The notes beneath the pieces are model-generated. The model did no database searches and was not told the origin of the DNA. It saw nothing but the letters and a program-made list of their open reading frames with translations. Below are positions 1 to 7,078 of a DNA stretch of 8,759 bases, one piece after another (the first letter of the stretch is position 1; each line of letters begins with the position of its first letter). The translations under genes and the position numbers were made by a program. The stretch covers positions 1-8,759 of the forward strand of contig CAMHMW010000072.1 of assembly GCA_946186335.1 (NCBI GenBank). Reading direction: 5' to 3'. The stretch comes from an uncultured Candidatus Melainabacteria bacterium (lineage in GTDB: Bacteria; Cyanobacteriota; Vampirovibrionia; Gastranaerophilales; Gastranaerophilaceae).

Positions 1-1
1 C

Positions 2-424
2 TTTTACTGCCGTATTATCAGAGGTATATCCTTCTTCCGCAACGATATCGGAAAAATAGACAGAATAGATTTAAGCGGGGACGGTTCATACATAATTTCT
101 GACTACAAAACGGGTGAGCCGAAAGATTCCCGAAAAATTTGTATCGGAGGAGAAAATGAAAACTATTATAACCAAATTTGCCTTTACAAATACTTCTATG
201 AAAAAATAGAAAAAAGAAAAGTCGCAATGGTACAATTCTTGTTCCCGATGGACGGAACAAAAACATACCAATTAAACCCGACAGAAGAAGAATGCGAAGT
301 GGTTATCAATAACTTTAAAGCAGCAATTCACGGTATTGAAAATTGTGAATTTGAACCCAAAGAAAATGAAACCAACTGCAGCAGATGTCAGTATAAGAAT
401 TTCTGTCAGTTCAACATTGTTTAA
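2..424 (+). CDS. PD-(D/E)XK (RecB/AddB/Cas4-type) nuclease, C-terminal 140 residues, 5' truncated by window edge
   Basis: The open frame runs from the window edge without a start codon, so only the C-terminus of a longer protein is visible. Residues 17-38 of the fragment carry the RecB-family nuclease signature: GKIDRID (metal-binding Asp at fragment residue 20 or 23), then SDYKTG with Asp34 and Lys36 as motif-III catalytic residues. Gln58 and Tyr62 in NQICLY match the downstream QxxxY motif. The end holds Cys126-x2-Cys129-x5-Cys135, the spacing of the last three iron-sulfur cysteines in AddB and Cas4-like nucleases; the first Cys would lie upstream of the window. In such families the domain cuts DNA, often beside a helicase in double-strand-break processing. 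Whether this is AddB, another helicase-nuclease or a free-standing nuclease cannot be decided here. It converges on fabF and is unrelated to the fatty-acid genes. Confidence 0.85.
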   Translation, partial: FYCRIIRGISFFRNDIGKIDRIDLSGDGSYIISDYKTGEPKDSRKICIGGENENYYNQICLYKYFYEKIEKRKVAMVQFLFPMDGTKTYQLNPTEEECEVVINNFKAAIHGIENCEFEPKENETNCSRCQYKNFCQFNIV

Positions 425-440
425 ACCGTATTAAAACAAA

Positions 441-475
441 AAAATAACCCTCTCCCGAAAGGAGAGGGTTATTTT
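441..475. terminator. Bidirectional rho-independent terminator between the nuclease gene and fabF
   Basis: A perfect 15-base-pair inverted repeat (441-455 with 461-475) closes on the loop CGAAA. The core ACCCTCTCC/GGAGAGGGT is GC-rich. The arms end in AAAA and TTTT, and A-rich sequence left of the stem (434-444) gives a long U tract on minus-strand transcripts. It starts 16 bases after the nuclease stop and 9 bases beyond the fabF stop, so it can end transcription from both converging units. Confidence 0.93.
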
Positions 476-484
476 AAATAAAAT

Positions 485-1741
485 TTACTTAACTTCGCTG
501 AAAACCAACGTTGTGTTATGTCCGCCAAATCCGAATGAATTTGAAAGTGCGGCATGAACTTTTTTCTGTCTTGCCTTATGCGGTACATAATCAAGATTTG
601 CAACACGTTCATCCTGATTATCAAGATTTATTGTAGGAGGAACTATACCTTCTTCAATAGCCTTTACGCAAACAACGGCTTCAACAGCCCCTGTTGCACC
701 AAGCATGTGACCGTGCATACTCTTAGTTGAACTTACAAGCAAATTCGGATTCTTTTCTTTGTCACCGAAAATTTGTTCAATTGCCTGAGATTCTGCAATA
801 TCACCTAATCCTGTACTTGTACCGTGCGGATTTATATAATCAATATCTTCCGGTTTTAAACCTGCATCTGCAAGCGCAAATTCCATTGATTTTCTTGCAC
901 CTTTACCCTCAGGGTCCGGAGCAACAATATCATAAGCATCAGCCGTCTGACCGTAACCGACAATTTCGGCATAAATTTTTGCACCGCGTTTTTTAGCATG
1001 TTCATATTCTTCCAGCACCAAAGCCGCAGCACCTTCACCCATAATAAAGCCGTCACGTTCAATATCATAAGGACGGGACGCTCTTTCAGGCTCATCGTTC
1101 CTTTTTGAAAGCGCACGACATGCAGTAAAAGCACCAACACCTAATGTTGTAATGGTTGCTTCGCAACCTCCTGCAACAACAGCATCTGCATCGCCAAATT
1201 GAATACTTCTGAAAGCATCCCCGACCGAATGTGTACCTGTTGCACATGCTGATGCAACAATCTTGTTCAAACCTTTGTAACCATGTTTAATTGAAACTCT
1301 GCCTGATGCCATATCTACAATCAACATAGGAACCGTAAACGGAGAACCCTTTGTAGGTCCTTTTTCCATCATTGCAATATGATTTTTTTCAAATGTTTTA
1401 AATCCGCCAGCCGCAGAACTCATTATTACACCTATTCTGTACGGGTCATATCCTGCTTCATCAAGTTTAGCATCTGCAATAGCCTCATCTGCCGCTACTA
1501 TTCCGAACTGGGTAAATCTGTCCATTCTTTTTGCATCTTTCGGATCTATGTAATCCTCCGGATTGAAATCTTTATCTTTAATTTCTGCGGCTATTTGTAC
1601 TGTCTGACCTTCCGTGCTGATTCTTTCTATTCTGGAAACTCCGCTTTTACCTTCAACCATTGACTTCCAAAATTTATCAACACCTATGCCGCAGGGGGTA
1701 ACAACACCCATACCTGTAATTACTACTCTTCTTTTTGTCAT
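485..1741 (-). CDS. fabF: 3-oxoacyl-[acyl-carrier-protein] synthase II (KAS II)
   Basis: Cytoplasmic condensing enzyme that elongates acyl-ACP with malonyl-ACP, releasing CO2. The 418-residue length is typical of the family. The thiolase-fold active site is complete: Cys166 in ASACATGTHS is the acyl acceptor, His306 lies in NPHGTSTGLGD, Lys340 in STKS and His345 in HGHMLGATGA. The Phe gate lies in the C-terminal NSFGFGGHN loop (Phe403/Phe405). The N-terminus RRVVITGMGVVTP is the usual FabF start, and an AAAGGGA ribosome site lies 7 bases before the ATG. It is the last gene of the operon, 116 bases after acpP. A hairpin in that gap may reduce read-through from the abundant acpP message. KAS II is favoured over KAS I (FabB) by length, motif style and its position next to acpP. 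Confidence 0.97.
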   Translation of the reverse strand: MTKRRVVITGMGVVTPCGIGVDKFWKSMVEGKSGVSRIERISTEGQTVQIAAEIKDKDFNPEDYIDPKDAKRMDRFTQFGIVAADEAIADAKLDEAGYDPYRIGVIMSSAAGGFKTFEKNHIAMMEKGPTKGSPFTVPMLIVDMASGRVSIKHGYKGLNKIVASACATGTHSVGDAFRSIQFGDADAVVAGGCEATITTLGVGAFTACRALSKRNDEPERASRPYDIERDGFIMGEGAAALVLEEYEHAKKRGAKIYAEIVGYGQTADAYDIVAPDPEGKGARKSMEFALADAGLKPEDIDYINPHGTSTGLGDIAESQAIEQIFGDKEKNPNLLVSSTKSMHGHMLGATGAVEAVVCVKAIEEGIVPPTINLDNQDERVANLDYVPHKARQKKVHAALSNSFGFGGHNTTLVFSEVK

Positions 1742-1775
1742 AAAATTATCCCTTTATCATAAAATTGTTTTAAAT

Positions 1776-1811
1776 AAATGCGGATATGAAAAATATCTCA
1801 CATCCGCATTT
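1776..1811 (-). terminator. Hairpin between acpP and fabF, possible partial terminator or processing site
   Basis: A 10-base-pair stem (1776-1785 with 1802-1811, core AAATGCGGAT) continues after one A-C mismatch with three more pairs, leaving a loop of about 8 bases. In the transcribed minus strand the stem is followed by ATTTAAAAC, a poor U tract, so termination is probably incomplete. It lies 46 bases after the acpP stop. A leaky terminator or protective 3' stem here would give much acpP message and less fabF message. The hairpin is seen directly; its function is inferred. Confidence 0.5.
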
Positions 1812-1857
1812 GTAAATATAGTTAAATTCAATTTAAAAACTCAAATTAGTGAGATAA

Positions 1858-2094
1858 TTACTTACCCAATTTGCTGTCAATGTATGCAACAGCATCTTGA
1901 ACTGTTTGAATTTTTTCTGCGTCTTCGTCAGGGATTTCGCATTTGAATTCTTCTTCTAAAGCCATAACTAATTCAACTGTGTCTAATGAATCAGCACCCA
2001 AATCATCTGTAAAACGTGCTTCAGGTGTAACTAATTTTTCGTCAACACTTAATTGATCTACTACAACTTTTTTTACTGTGTCTAATGTACTCAT
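1858..2094 (-). CDS. acpP: Acyl carrier protein
   Basis: Small acidic carrier of acyl chains on a phosphopantetheine arm, shared by all the fatty-acid enzymes here and by PlsX. It has 78 residues, the usual size. The attachment site is Ser36 in the hallmark DLGADSLDTVELVMALEE, followed by the helix-III segment EIPDEDAEKI. The start is fixed by AGAGG 10 bases before the ATG. Unlike its tightly packed neighbours it sits in two gaps of about 116 bases. The upstream gap holds a good promoter with an inverted repeat over its -10 box, and the downstream gap holds a hairpin. It can therefore be transcribed separately from the rest of the operon, as is known for acpP in E. coli. No phosphopantetheinyl transferase gene is in the window. 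Confidence 0.97.
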   Translation of the reverse strand: MSTLDTVKKVVVDQLSVDEKLVTPEARFTDDLGADSLDTVELVMALEEEFKCEIPDEDAEKIQTVQDAVAYIDSKLGK

Positions 2095-2135
2095 TTTTTC
2101 TTTTCCTCTTTAATTTTAAATTGTATTACTAATAC

Positions 2136-2158
2136 TTTTTCGGTTATATTATAACCCG
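2136..2158. promoter_or_regulatory. Inverted repeat over the acpP -10 box, candidate operator
   Basis: GGTTATA (2142-2148) and TATAACC (2150-2156) form a perfect 7-base inverted repeat around one central base, and it completely covers the -10 hexamer. It is preceded by TTTTTC (2136-2141). The half site TTTTCGGTTATAT closely resembles TTTTCGGTAATAT in the repeat over the operon-head promoter at 7347-7373. A repressor bound here would block RNA polymerase. It does not look like the FapR or FabT sites I know. The repeat is seen directly; the operator role is inferred. Confidence 0.45.
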
Positions 2159-2176
2159 TTGAATATTTTTTTGCAA
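2148..2176 (-). promoter_or_regulatory. Internal sigma70-type promoter for acpP
   Basis: On the minus strand TTGCAA (2171-2176) is separated by exactly 17 bases from TATAAT (2148-2153), a consensus -10 box. Transcription would start near 2141, leaving a leader of about 46 bases that includes the AGAGG ribosome site. The promoter is in the non-coding gap after fabG, as expected for extra acpP output. Confidence 0.72.
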
Positions 2177-2210
2177 GAATTTTACAAAAGTCTAATGTTT
2201 TTGTTACAAA

Positions 2211-2942
2211 TTATAGCATTAAGCCACCGGCAACCTCAATCGCCTGTCCTGTTACGTATTCTGTATCCAAAGCCAGGAATTTAACAACTTTTGCAATATC
2301 CTCAGGTGTACCAAATCTCTGCATAGGAATTGCTTTTGCATATTCTTCGATGTTACCGAGATTTGCTGTCATAGCAGTCTGGATAAATCCGGGACATACG
2401 GCATTAACTCTGATATTACGTGAACCAAATTCCTTTGCCAAAGTTTTTGTCAAACCTATTAAACCTGCTTTTGAAGCTGAATAATTTGCCTGACCTGCAT
2501 TACCGTGAACACCTACAATTGATGACATATTAATAATTGACCCCTGACGAGCCTTCATCATATATTTGATTACGGCATGGGTTACGTAATATGCGGAACC
2601 TAAGTTAATCTTAATAACTCTTTCCCATTGTTCGGCATCCATACGCAGGAACAAACCGTCTTTTGTAATACCTGCATTGTTCAAAAGAACATCAATATGA
2701 CCATGTTCTGCTATCATTTTGTCAACAGCCTCTTTAACCTGTTCATCGTTTGAAACGTCAAACTGATAAAACCAAGCATTTACACCCAAAGCTTTGATTT
2801 CATCAATAGCAGGTTGTGCCGTTGCAGCATCACAAATGTCGTTGATGATAATATCGCAGCCGTTTTTTGCAAGCTCTTTTGCACAACTGAACCCGATACC
2901 TCTTGATCCTCCTGTAATTAATGCAATTTTTCTTTCTGTCAT
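2211..2942 (-). CDS. fabG: 3-oxoacyl-[acyl-carrier-protein] reductase
   Basis: NADPH-dependent short-chain dehydrogenase that reduces 3-ketoacyl-ACP to 3-hydroxyacyl-ACP, the first reduction of each elongation cycle. The 243 residues form one Rossmann domain. The cofactor loop is TGGSRGIG (residues 10-17) and the NNAG motif is at 88-91. The catalytic set is Asn113, Ser141, Tyr154 and Lys158 in QANYSASKAG. The PG motif (184-185) and C-terminal VAGGLML fit FabG. AAGGAG lies 8 bases before the ATG and fixes the start. It follows fabD by 43 bases. Short-chain dehydrogenases are a broad family, but the position between fabD and acpP makes FabG the clear choice. Confidence 0.95.
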   Translation of the reverse strand: MTERKIALITGGSRGIGFSCAKELAKNGCDIIINDICDAATAQPAIDEIKALGVNAWFYQFDVSNDEQVKEAVDKMIAEHGHIDVLLNNAGITKDGLFLRMDAEQWERVIKINLGSAYYVTHAVIKYMMKARQGSIINMSSIVGVHGNAGQANYSASKAGLIGLTKTLAKEFGSRNIRVNAVCPGFIQTAMTANLGNIEEYAKAIPMQRFGTPEDIAKVVKFLALDTEYVTGQAIEVAGGLML

Positions 2943-2985
2943 TTTAATTTCTCCTTATTTATTTTGGAAATACTTTATTATCAAA

Positions 2986-3933
2986 TTAAACTTCCGCAAG
3001 ACTTCCGTTCAAAGCCTCAACTGTTGCCTCTAATGAGGCTTTGTCAAAAATATTGTATGTGGTAACACCCGCATCAATCTTTTTAACCAGACCCGACAGA
3101 ACTTTTCCCGGTCCGATTTCTATAAAAGTATCAACTCCGTCTTTTATCATTCCCTGTATTGTTTTTGTCCATTGAACGGAAGAATAAATCTGACGGGGCA
3201 TCTTGTTTCTGAATTCAGCACTCATGAATGTTGCATCTGCATCAACATTTGTAAATACAGGAAATTCAGCATTATTAAGCTCTAAATCTACAACAAAATC
3301 TTTAAATTTTGCACCTGCATCTTCCATATATTTTGAATGAAAAGCGCCCGAAACAGCAAGAGGAACAACACGTCTTGCACCCGCTTGTGACAACAGTTCG
3401 CCTGCTTTTGCAACCGCATTTTCATCCCCTGTTATAACAACCTGAGCAGGAGAATTGTAGTTTGCAACATCAACATAACCGACAGTTGATGCTTCTTCCA
3501 GTGCTTTTTCCAGACTACCTTCCGGTACATTTAAAATTGCCGCCATAGCGCCGCCTTTTGTTTCGGACATCAAATCGGCTCTTTTTTGAATTGCTTTTAA
3601 TGTTGTTTCCAAATCCATAACACCTGCCGAATACATTGCACAATATTCACCCAAACTGTGTCCTGCAACACACATCGGAGTAATATCGGCAACTGATTTA
3701 AACGCCTCTAATGCCGCAATTGACATTGTTACAATACATGGTTGAGTATTTACGGTTTGTTTCAGGTCTTCTTCAGGACCTTCAAAACAAATTTTCGTAA
3801 TATTTTTATTCAAAACTTTGTCGGCAGTTTCAAAAACATTTTTTGCCGAAAGGAAGTTGTCGTATAAATCTTTTCCCATTCCGACAGACTGTGAACCCTG
3901 TCCCGGAAATAAAAAAGCTATCCTTTTAGTCAT
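2986..3933 (-). CDS. fabD: Malonyl-CoA:ACP transacylase
   Basis: Transfers malonyl from CoA to the phosphopantetheine arm of AcpP, supplying the extender unit to FabH and FabF. The 315 residues match the family. The N-terminal FPGQGSQ places the oxyanion residue Gln12. Ser93 in GHSLGEY is the nucleophile, Arg118 in QKRADLM binds the malonyl carboxylate, and His199 in SGAFHS completes the dyad. Asn and Gly residues of NYNSPAQVVITG and IEIGPGKVL are also typical. A GAGAGGG ribosome site is about 10 bases before the ATG, and fabH ends 28 bases upstream. The malonyl-specific Arg and HSLGEY argue for FabD over a polyketide acyltransferase. Confidence 0.96.
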   Translation of the reverse strand: MTKRIAFLFPGQGSQSVGMGKDLYDNFLSAKNVFETADKVLNKNITKICFEGPEEDLKQTVNTQPCIVTMSIAALEAFKSVADITPMCVAGHSLGEYCAMYSAGVMDLETTLKAIQKRADLMSETKGGAMAAILNVPEGSLEKALEEASTVGYVDVANYNSPAQVVITGDENAVAKAGELLSQAGARRVVPLAVSGAFHSKYMEDAGAKFKDFVVDLELNNAEFPVFTNVDADATFMSAEFRNKMPRQIYSSVQWTKTIQGMIKDGVDTFIEIGPGKVLSGLVKKIDAGVTTYNIFDKASLEATVEALNGSLAEV

Positions 3934-3961
3934 ATCTTAATATCCCTCTCATTTTCTTTTA

Positions 3962-4972
3962 TTAACAAATACCTTTTCTGAGGCGGACAACAGCGGCACC
4001 CCAAGTCATGCCTGCACCAAATCCGCATAAAATCGCAGTTGAACCGAGTTTTATCTTACCCTGTTCAACCCCTTCCACAAGAGCTATCGGAATTGATGCC
4101 GCAGAGGTATTTCCGTAATATTTAATATTTGAAATAACTTTATCATCACTGTAATTCAATCTTTTCTGAATAGCCTCAATAATTCTCTGATTTGCCTGAT
4201 GCGGAATTAAATAATCAATATCTTCCGCCTTCATGTCTGCTTTTTCAATACAGTCTTCAACATATTTCGGAACAGTTGTAACGGCAAATTTATAAACCTC
4301 TTTACCGTTCATTATGATTTTACCATTACCGACTTCCTGCGCCTGTTCAACAAGCGGACAACATTGTGACGGGAAATTTGTCTGAATAAGCTGCCCGATA
4401 GAACCATCCGCACTTATATTCAGTGTCAAAATATCGTCAACACCATCTTCTGACTCTGTTACAACCATTGCACCGGCACCGTCCCCGAACAAAATAGAGG
4501 TTCCTCTGTCTGTCCAATCGGTAATTTTTGAGTTGTTATCGGATGCAACAATCAAAATTGTTTTATAAATTCCCAAACCGATAAACCCTCTTGCAACCTG
4601 CAAAGCATAAATTAATCCGGTACAAGCTGCGGTTAAATCAAATGCGGGGACATTTCCGCCTATACCCAGTTTGTCCTGCAAAGTACAGGCTAATGTCGGA
4701 TACAATTGCGGAGGAGCTGAAGCAGCACCTATTATACAATCAATATCATCTGGCTTAAAACCTGATTTTTCAATAGCATTTTTTGCGGCGGTTAAACCTA
4801 TATCAATAGCAGTTTCATTACCTGACACAACTCTGCGCTCTTTTATGCCCGTTCTTGTATAAATCCATTCATCAGAAGTATCGTATAACTTTTTCAAATC
4901 ATCATTTGTTATAACTGTCTTCGGTACACAATACCCTATGCCTGCTATTTTCAATGGTCTTATATTTGTCAT
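3962..4972 (-). CDS. fabH: 3-oxoacyl-[acyl-carrier-protein] synthase III (KAS III)
   Basis: Initiates fatty-acid synthesis by condensing an acyl-CoA (often acetyl-CoA) with malonyl-ACP. The 336-residue length is normal. The catalytic triad is intact: Cys117 in LTAACTGLIYAL, His258 in PHQANQRI and Asn288 in YYGNTSAASIP. The N-terminal DEWIYTRTGIKERR stretch (residues 34-47) is the usual KAS III entrance motif, and the ending GFGAGMTWGAAVVR is canonical. GGGG lies 5 bases before the ATG, next to the plsX stop, with only 10 bases between the genes, so translational coupling is likely. Primer preference (straight or branched) cannot be read from the sequence with confidence. Confidence 0.96.
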   Translation of the reverse strand: MTNIRPLKIAGIGYCVPKTVITNDDLKKLYDTSDEWIYTRTGIKERRVVSGNETAIDIGLTAAKNAIEKSGFKPDDIDCIIGAASAPPQLYPTLACTLQDKLGIGGNVPAFDLTAACTGLIYALQVARGFIGLGIYKTILIVASDNNSKITDWTDRGTSILFGDGAGAMVVTESEDGVDDILTLNISADGSIGQLIQTNFPSQCCPLVEQAQEVGNGKIIMNGKEVYKFAVTTVPKYVEDCIEKADMKAEDIDYLIPHQANQRIIEAIQKRLNYSDDKVISNIKYYGNTSAASIPIALVEGVEQGKIKLGSTAILCGFGAGMTWGAAVVRLRKGIC

Positions 4973-4982
4973 TTTTTCCCCG

Positions 4983-6047
4983 TTACCTATTAATATTTTC
5001 AGCGATTTTGGAGTTTATATCCTTATTCAATACTCTAACCGCTGCTCTTACGGCATTTTTCATCGCATAAGACGAACTTCTGCCATGCGCAATTACCGAT
5101 ATACCTTTAACCCCTAAAAGCAACATTCCGCCGAAATCTTCCCAGTTAGTACGTTTTAAAATTCTTCTTAAAAACGGTTTTGCCAGTAAACCAATTATGC
5201 AGCCCACAAAATCGGACTTAAATTCCGACTGAATCATTTTTATAAGCAAGGATGCCGTACCTTCTGTAACTTTTAATGCAACATTACCAGCAAAACCGTC
5301 ACAAACAACAACATCAGCCTTGTTTATGAATAATTCTTTACCCTCGATATTACCGACAAAATCAATTCTGCCCTGTTCGTGCAAATCTTTCAGAAGCGGA
5401 TAGGTTTCTTTTACAAGAACATTTCCTTTTCCTTCTTCTTCCCCGATACTCAAAATTCCGACTTTCGGTTTTTCCACACCCACAATGTCATGAGCATATA
5501 CTATACCCATTTCGGAGAACTGAGCCAGCATATCAGCAGTACATTCACTGTTTGCACCGCCATCTATCAGGACAACCGGCTTGTATAATGTCGGCAAAGT
5601 AACCGCAATAGCCGGTCTTGTAACACCGTGTATTCTGCCTAAACCAAACAAACTTGCCGCCATAGCCGCCCCTGTTGAACCCGCAGAAACAACCGCTTCA
5701 CAACGGCCTTCCGCAACCGCTCTGACAGATGCTACAATTGAAGAATCTTTCTTTCTCCTTATTGACTGACCAACCGCTTCGCCCATGCCTATTACTTCTG
5801 AGGCATGTGAAATAGTGTAGTCTATTTTATCAACATCAATTTTAATTCTTCTTTTATGACCTTTTGTACCGCAATCCGAATAGATACAACCGGCAGACCT
5901 AATTTTGTCAATTTCTGCCTGAATTTCATCCTGACGGCCAACTAACTCTAACCCGACACCAAATTCCTGTGCCGCCCACATAGCGCCTTCCACTATCGCT
6001 CTCGGAGCATAGTCACCACCCATTGCATCTATTGCTATTCTTGCCAT
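4983..6047 (-). CDS. plsX: Phosphate acyltransferase PlsX (acyl-ACP:phosphate)
   Basis: Converts acyl-ACP plus phosphate to acyl-phosphate, the donor PlsY uses to start phospholipid synthesis; it is a peripheral membrane enzyme. The 354 residues include the family signatures IAIDAMGGD (4-12), HASEVIGM (81-88), SAGSTGA (121-127), NIEGKE (233-238), CDGFAGNV (249-256) and the C-terminal GGMLLLGVKG...HGRS (307-324). A GGGGAG site about 5 bases before the ATG fixes the start. Residues about 50-75, with two Cys (54 and 59) and a basic KGHKRR run, look longer than the linker I remember before HASEVI in other PlsX proteins. The gap to rpmF is filled by a palindromic element that ends at the plsX ribosome site. 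Confidence 0.96.
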   Translation of the reverse strand: MARIAIDAMGGDYAPRAIVEGAMWAAQEFGVGLELVGRQDEIQAEIDKIRSAGCIYSDCGTKGHKRRIKIDVDKIDYTISHASEVIGMGEAVGQSIRRKKDSSIVASVRAVAEGRCEAVVSAGSTGAAMAASLFGLGRIHGVTRPAIAVTLPTLYKPVVLIDGGANSECTADMLAQFSEMGIVYAHDIVGVEKPKVGILSIGEEEGKGNVLVKETYPLLKDLHEQGRIDFVGNIEGKELFINKADVVVCDGFAGNVALKVTEGTASLLIKMIQSEFKSDFVGCIIGLLAKPFLRRILKRTNWEDFGGMLLLGVKGISVIAHGRSSSYAMKNAVRAAVRVLNKDINSKIAENINR

Positions 6048-6059
6048 ACTCTCCCCTTT

Positions 6060-6147
6060 TTTAAGGTCTTTAAGACTATAAGACGATAGGTCGATAAGTA
6101 TTTAATTGTTTTTAGACCTAACGTCTTAATGTCCTAATGACTTGAAA
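6060..6147. repeat. 88-base modular imperfect palindrome between rpmF and plsX
   Basis: The whole gap folds on itself without a gap: pairing each base x with 12207-x, 29 of the 38 positions 6060-6097 are Watson-Crick pairs with 6110-6147. The best core is 6079-6092 with 6115-6128 (TAAGACGATAGGTC, one mismatch). Mismatches recur about every 8 bases, and both arms read as variants of an 8-base unit such as AAGACNAT or AANGTCTT. There is no U tract on the plsX side, so it is not a standard terminator. It could be a dispersed intergenic repeat, an RNase III processing hairpin separating rpmF from plsX messages, or both. Confidence 0.75.
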
Positions 6148-6510
6148 TTACTCTTCTGTTTTTTCCTCAGCAGTTTCTTCTGCTTTTGTTTCTTCTACTT
6201 TTACTTCCTCAGCCTTTTCTTCAGTTTTTTCAGCTTTTGCTTTTGTTGAAGTTTTTGCTTTTGAAGTTGTTTTCTTTGCTGCTGATTTTTTTGCTGTTTT
6301 CTTTTCAGGAGCAGAAGCAGCCGCTAATGCTGCTTTATCCGCTAATTTAACGGGTTGTCCTTTATATGTTCCGCAAGCGGTACATACTGTGTGAGTCAAA
6401 ACTGTTGCTCCGCAATTCGGACATTTTGTTGTTTCAGGCTTTGTAGCTTTCCAATTTGCTCGTCTGCTACCCTGAGCGGAGTGTCCTGTTCTTTTCTTAG
6501 GTACTGCCAT
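6148..6510 (-). CDS. rpmF: Large-subunit ribosomal protein bL32 with a long low-complexity tail
   Basis: Residues 1-60 are a standard bL32: the start MAVPKKRTGHSAQGSRRANW and a zinc ribbon with Cys30, Cys33, Cys43 and Cys46. A normal bL32 is about 55-65 residues, but this one has 120. Residues 61-95 are rich in Ala, Lys, Thr and Ser (KKTAKKSAAKKTTSKAK), and residues 94-120 are almost only Glu, Lys, Ala, Thr and Val, mostly Glu. The frame is open and the tail ends on a clean TAA, so it is not an obvious frameshift. An AAGGA site lies about 9 bases before the ATG. Placement after yceD and before plsX is the classical arrangement. The tail is predicted to be disordered and its role is unknown. 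Confidence 0.95.
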   Translation of the reverse strand: MAVPKKRTGHSAQGSRRANWKATKPETTKCPNCGATVLTHTVCTACGTYKGQPVKLADKAALAAASAPEKKTAKKSAAKKTTSKAKTSTKAKAEKTEEKAEEVKVEETKAEETAEEKTEE

Positions 6511-6572
6511 TTTGTTTTTCCTTTTTATTACTTGTACTACTGTTCTTTTGTTAAGCGATTAAATGTCGCTGT

Positions 6573-7076
6573 TTAGTTTTTTGGGTTAATTTGGAGATTA
6601 TTAAAGACATCCAGTCTCGGGTCGGTAATATCTTCTTCTTTGGATAAATATTCTTTCCCTTTACAATTAATACCACAAACTTTTTTATTTGGAAAATTTA
6701 ATATTACAGATTGATACAATAAGTCATAAATATCTATCTCATTTTCACCGTTTAAATCTGTCACAAATTGTCCGTCTTTGATTTCAAATTCCTGTCCGGA
6801 TTCCTCGTATTCCCCGAGCAGTGAACTTTTTGCGAACAATTCATCAAGTTTAAAATCCATATCATATTCAAATTTTTCAAGACAAAGGTCACATTCAAGC
6901 ATAACTTTTCCCTTAACATTTCCGCAGATTTGCACAATATCACCCAAAGATTTTGCGCATAATTCGGCATGAATCGGAGTTACACAATCTATACCTTCAA
7001 TTTTTTCATCAAAGGTAAAATGAAGTGTCTTGTTTTCGCTGTTTTCAAGTTCGGTTAGTGATAATATTTTTTCCAT
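6573..7076 (-). CDS. yceD: YceD/DUF177 family protein, rRNA-metabolism partner of rpmF
   Basis: A 167-residue protein of the DUF177 (YceD) family, which usually precedes rpmF and in E. coli and plants is linked to 23S rRNA accumulation. Seen here are Cys62-x2-Cys65 in LECDLCLEKFEYDMDFKL, then a Glu/Asp-rich stretch, the segment DIYDLLYQSVILNFPNKKVC with Cys134-x3-Cys138, and the family ending DPRLDVFNNLQI. The four cysteines could bind metal. The ATG at 7076 is preferred: it comes 2 bases after the stop of the upstream gene, which suggests translational coupling, and it gives the usual N-terminus. The in-frame ATG at 7136 would add 20 residues overlapping the neighbour and has no well-spaced ribosome site. 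The cysteines and the ending make the family call firm; the biochemical role is known only in outline. Confidence 0.88.
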   Translation of the reverse strand: MEKILSLTELENSENKTLHFTFDEKIEGIDCVTPIHAELCAKSLGDIVQICGNVKGKVMLECDLCLEKFEYDMDFKLDELFAKSSLLGEYEESGQEFEIKDGQFVTDLNGENEIDIYDLLYQSVILNFPNKKVCGINCKGKEYLSKEEDITDPRLDVFNNLQINPKN

Positions 7077-7078
7077 AA

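Noticed and set aside
18..271. Minus-strand open frames opposite the nuclease fragment
   Set aside because: The plus-strand frame has intact nuclease motifs; the opposite frames are Phe/Leu-rich shadows beyond the terminator of the fab operon.
706..726. His343 in SMHGH of FabF, where E. coli has Thr, as a sign of altered function
   Set aside because: The catalytic His is the following one (His345), and SMHGH occurs in other KAS II proteins that I recall, so it is ordinary variation.
485..6510. Many open frames on the plus strand opposite the fatty-acid genes, such as 1379-1663, 5379-5588 and 6355-6576
   Set aside because: They lie antisense to clearly conserved genes, lack good ribosome sites and have no recognisable protein character. 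They follow from codon bias in the real genes.
6554..6570. Small AGCGA/TCGCT hairpin between yceD and rpmF
   Set aside because: Only five base pairs and no U tract on the transcribed strand; too weak to call a terminator.
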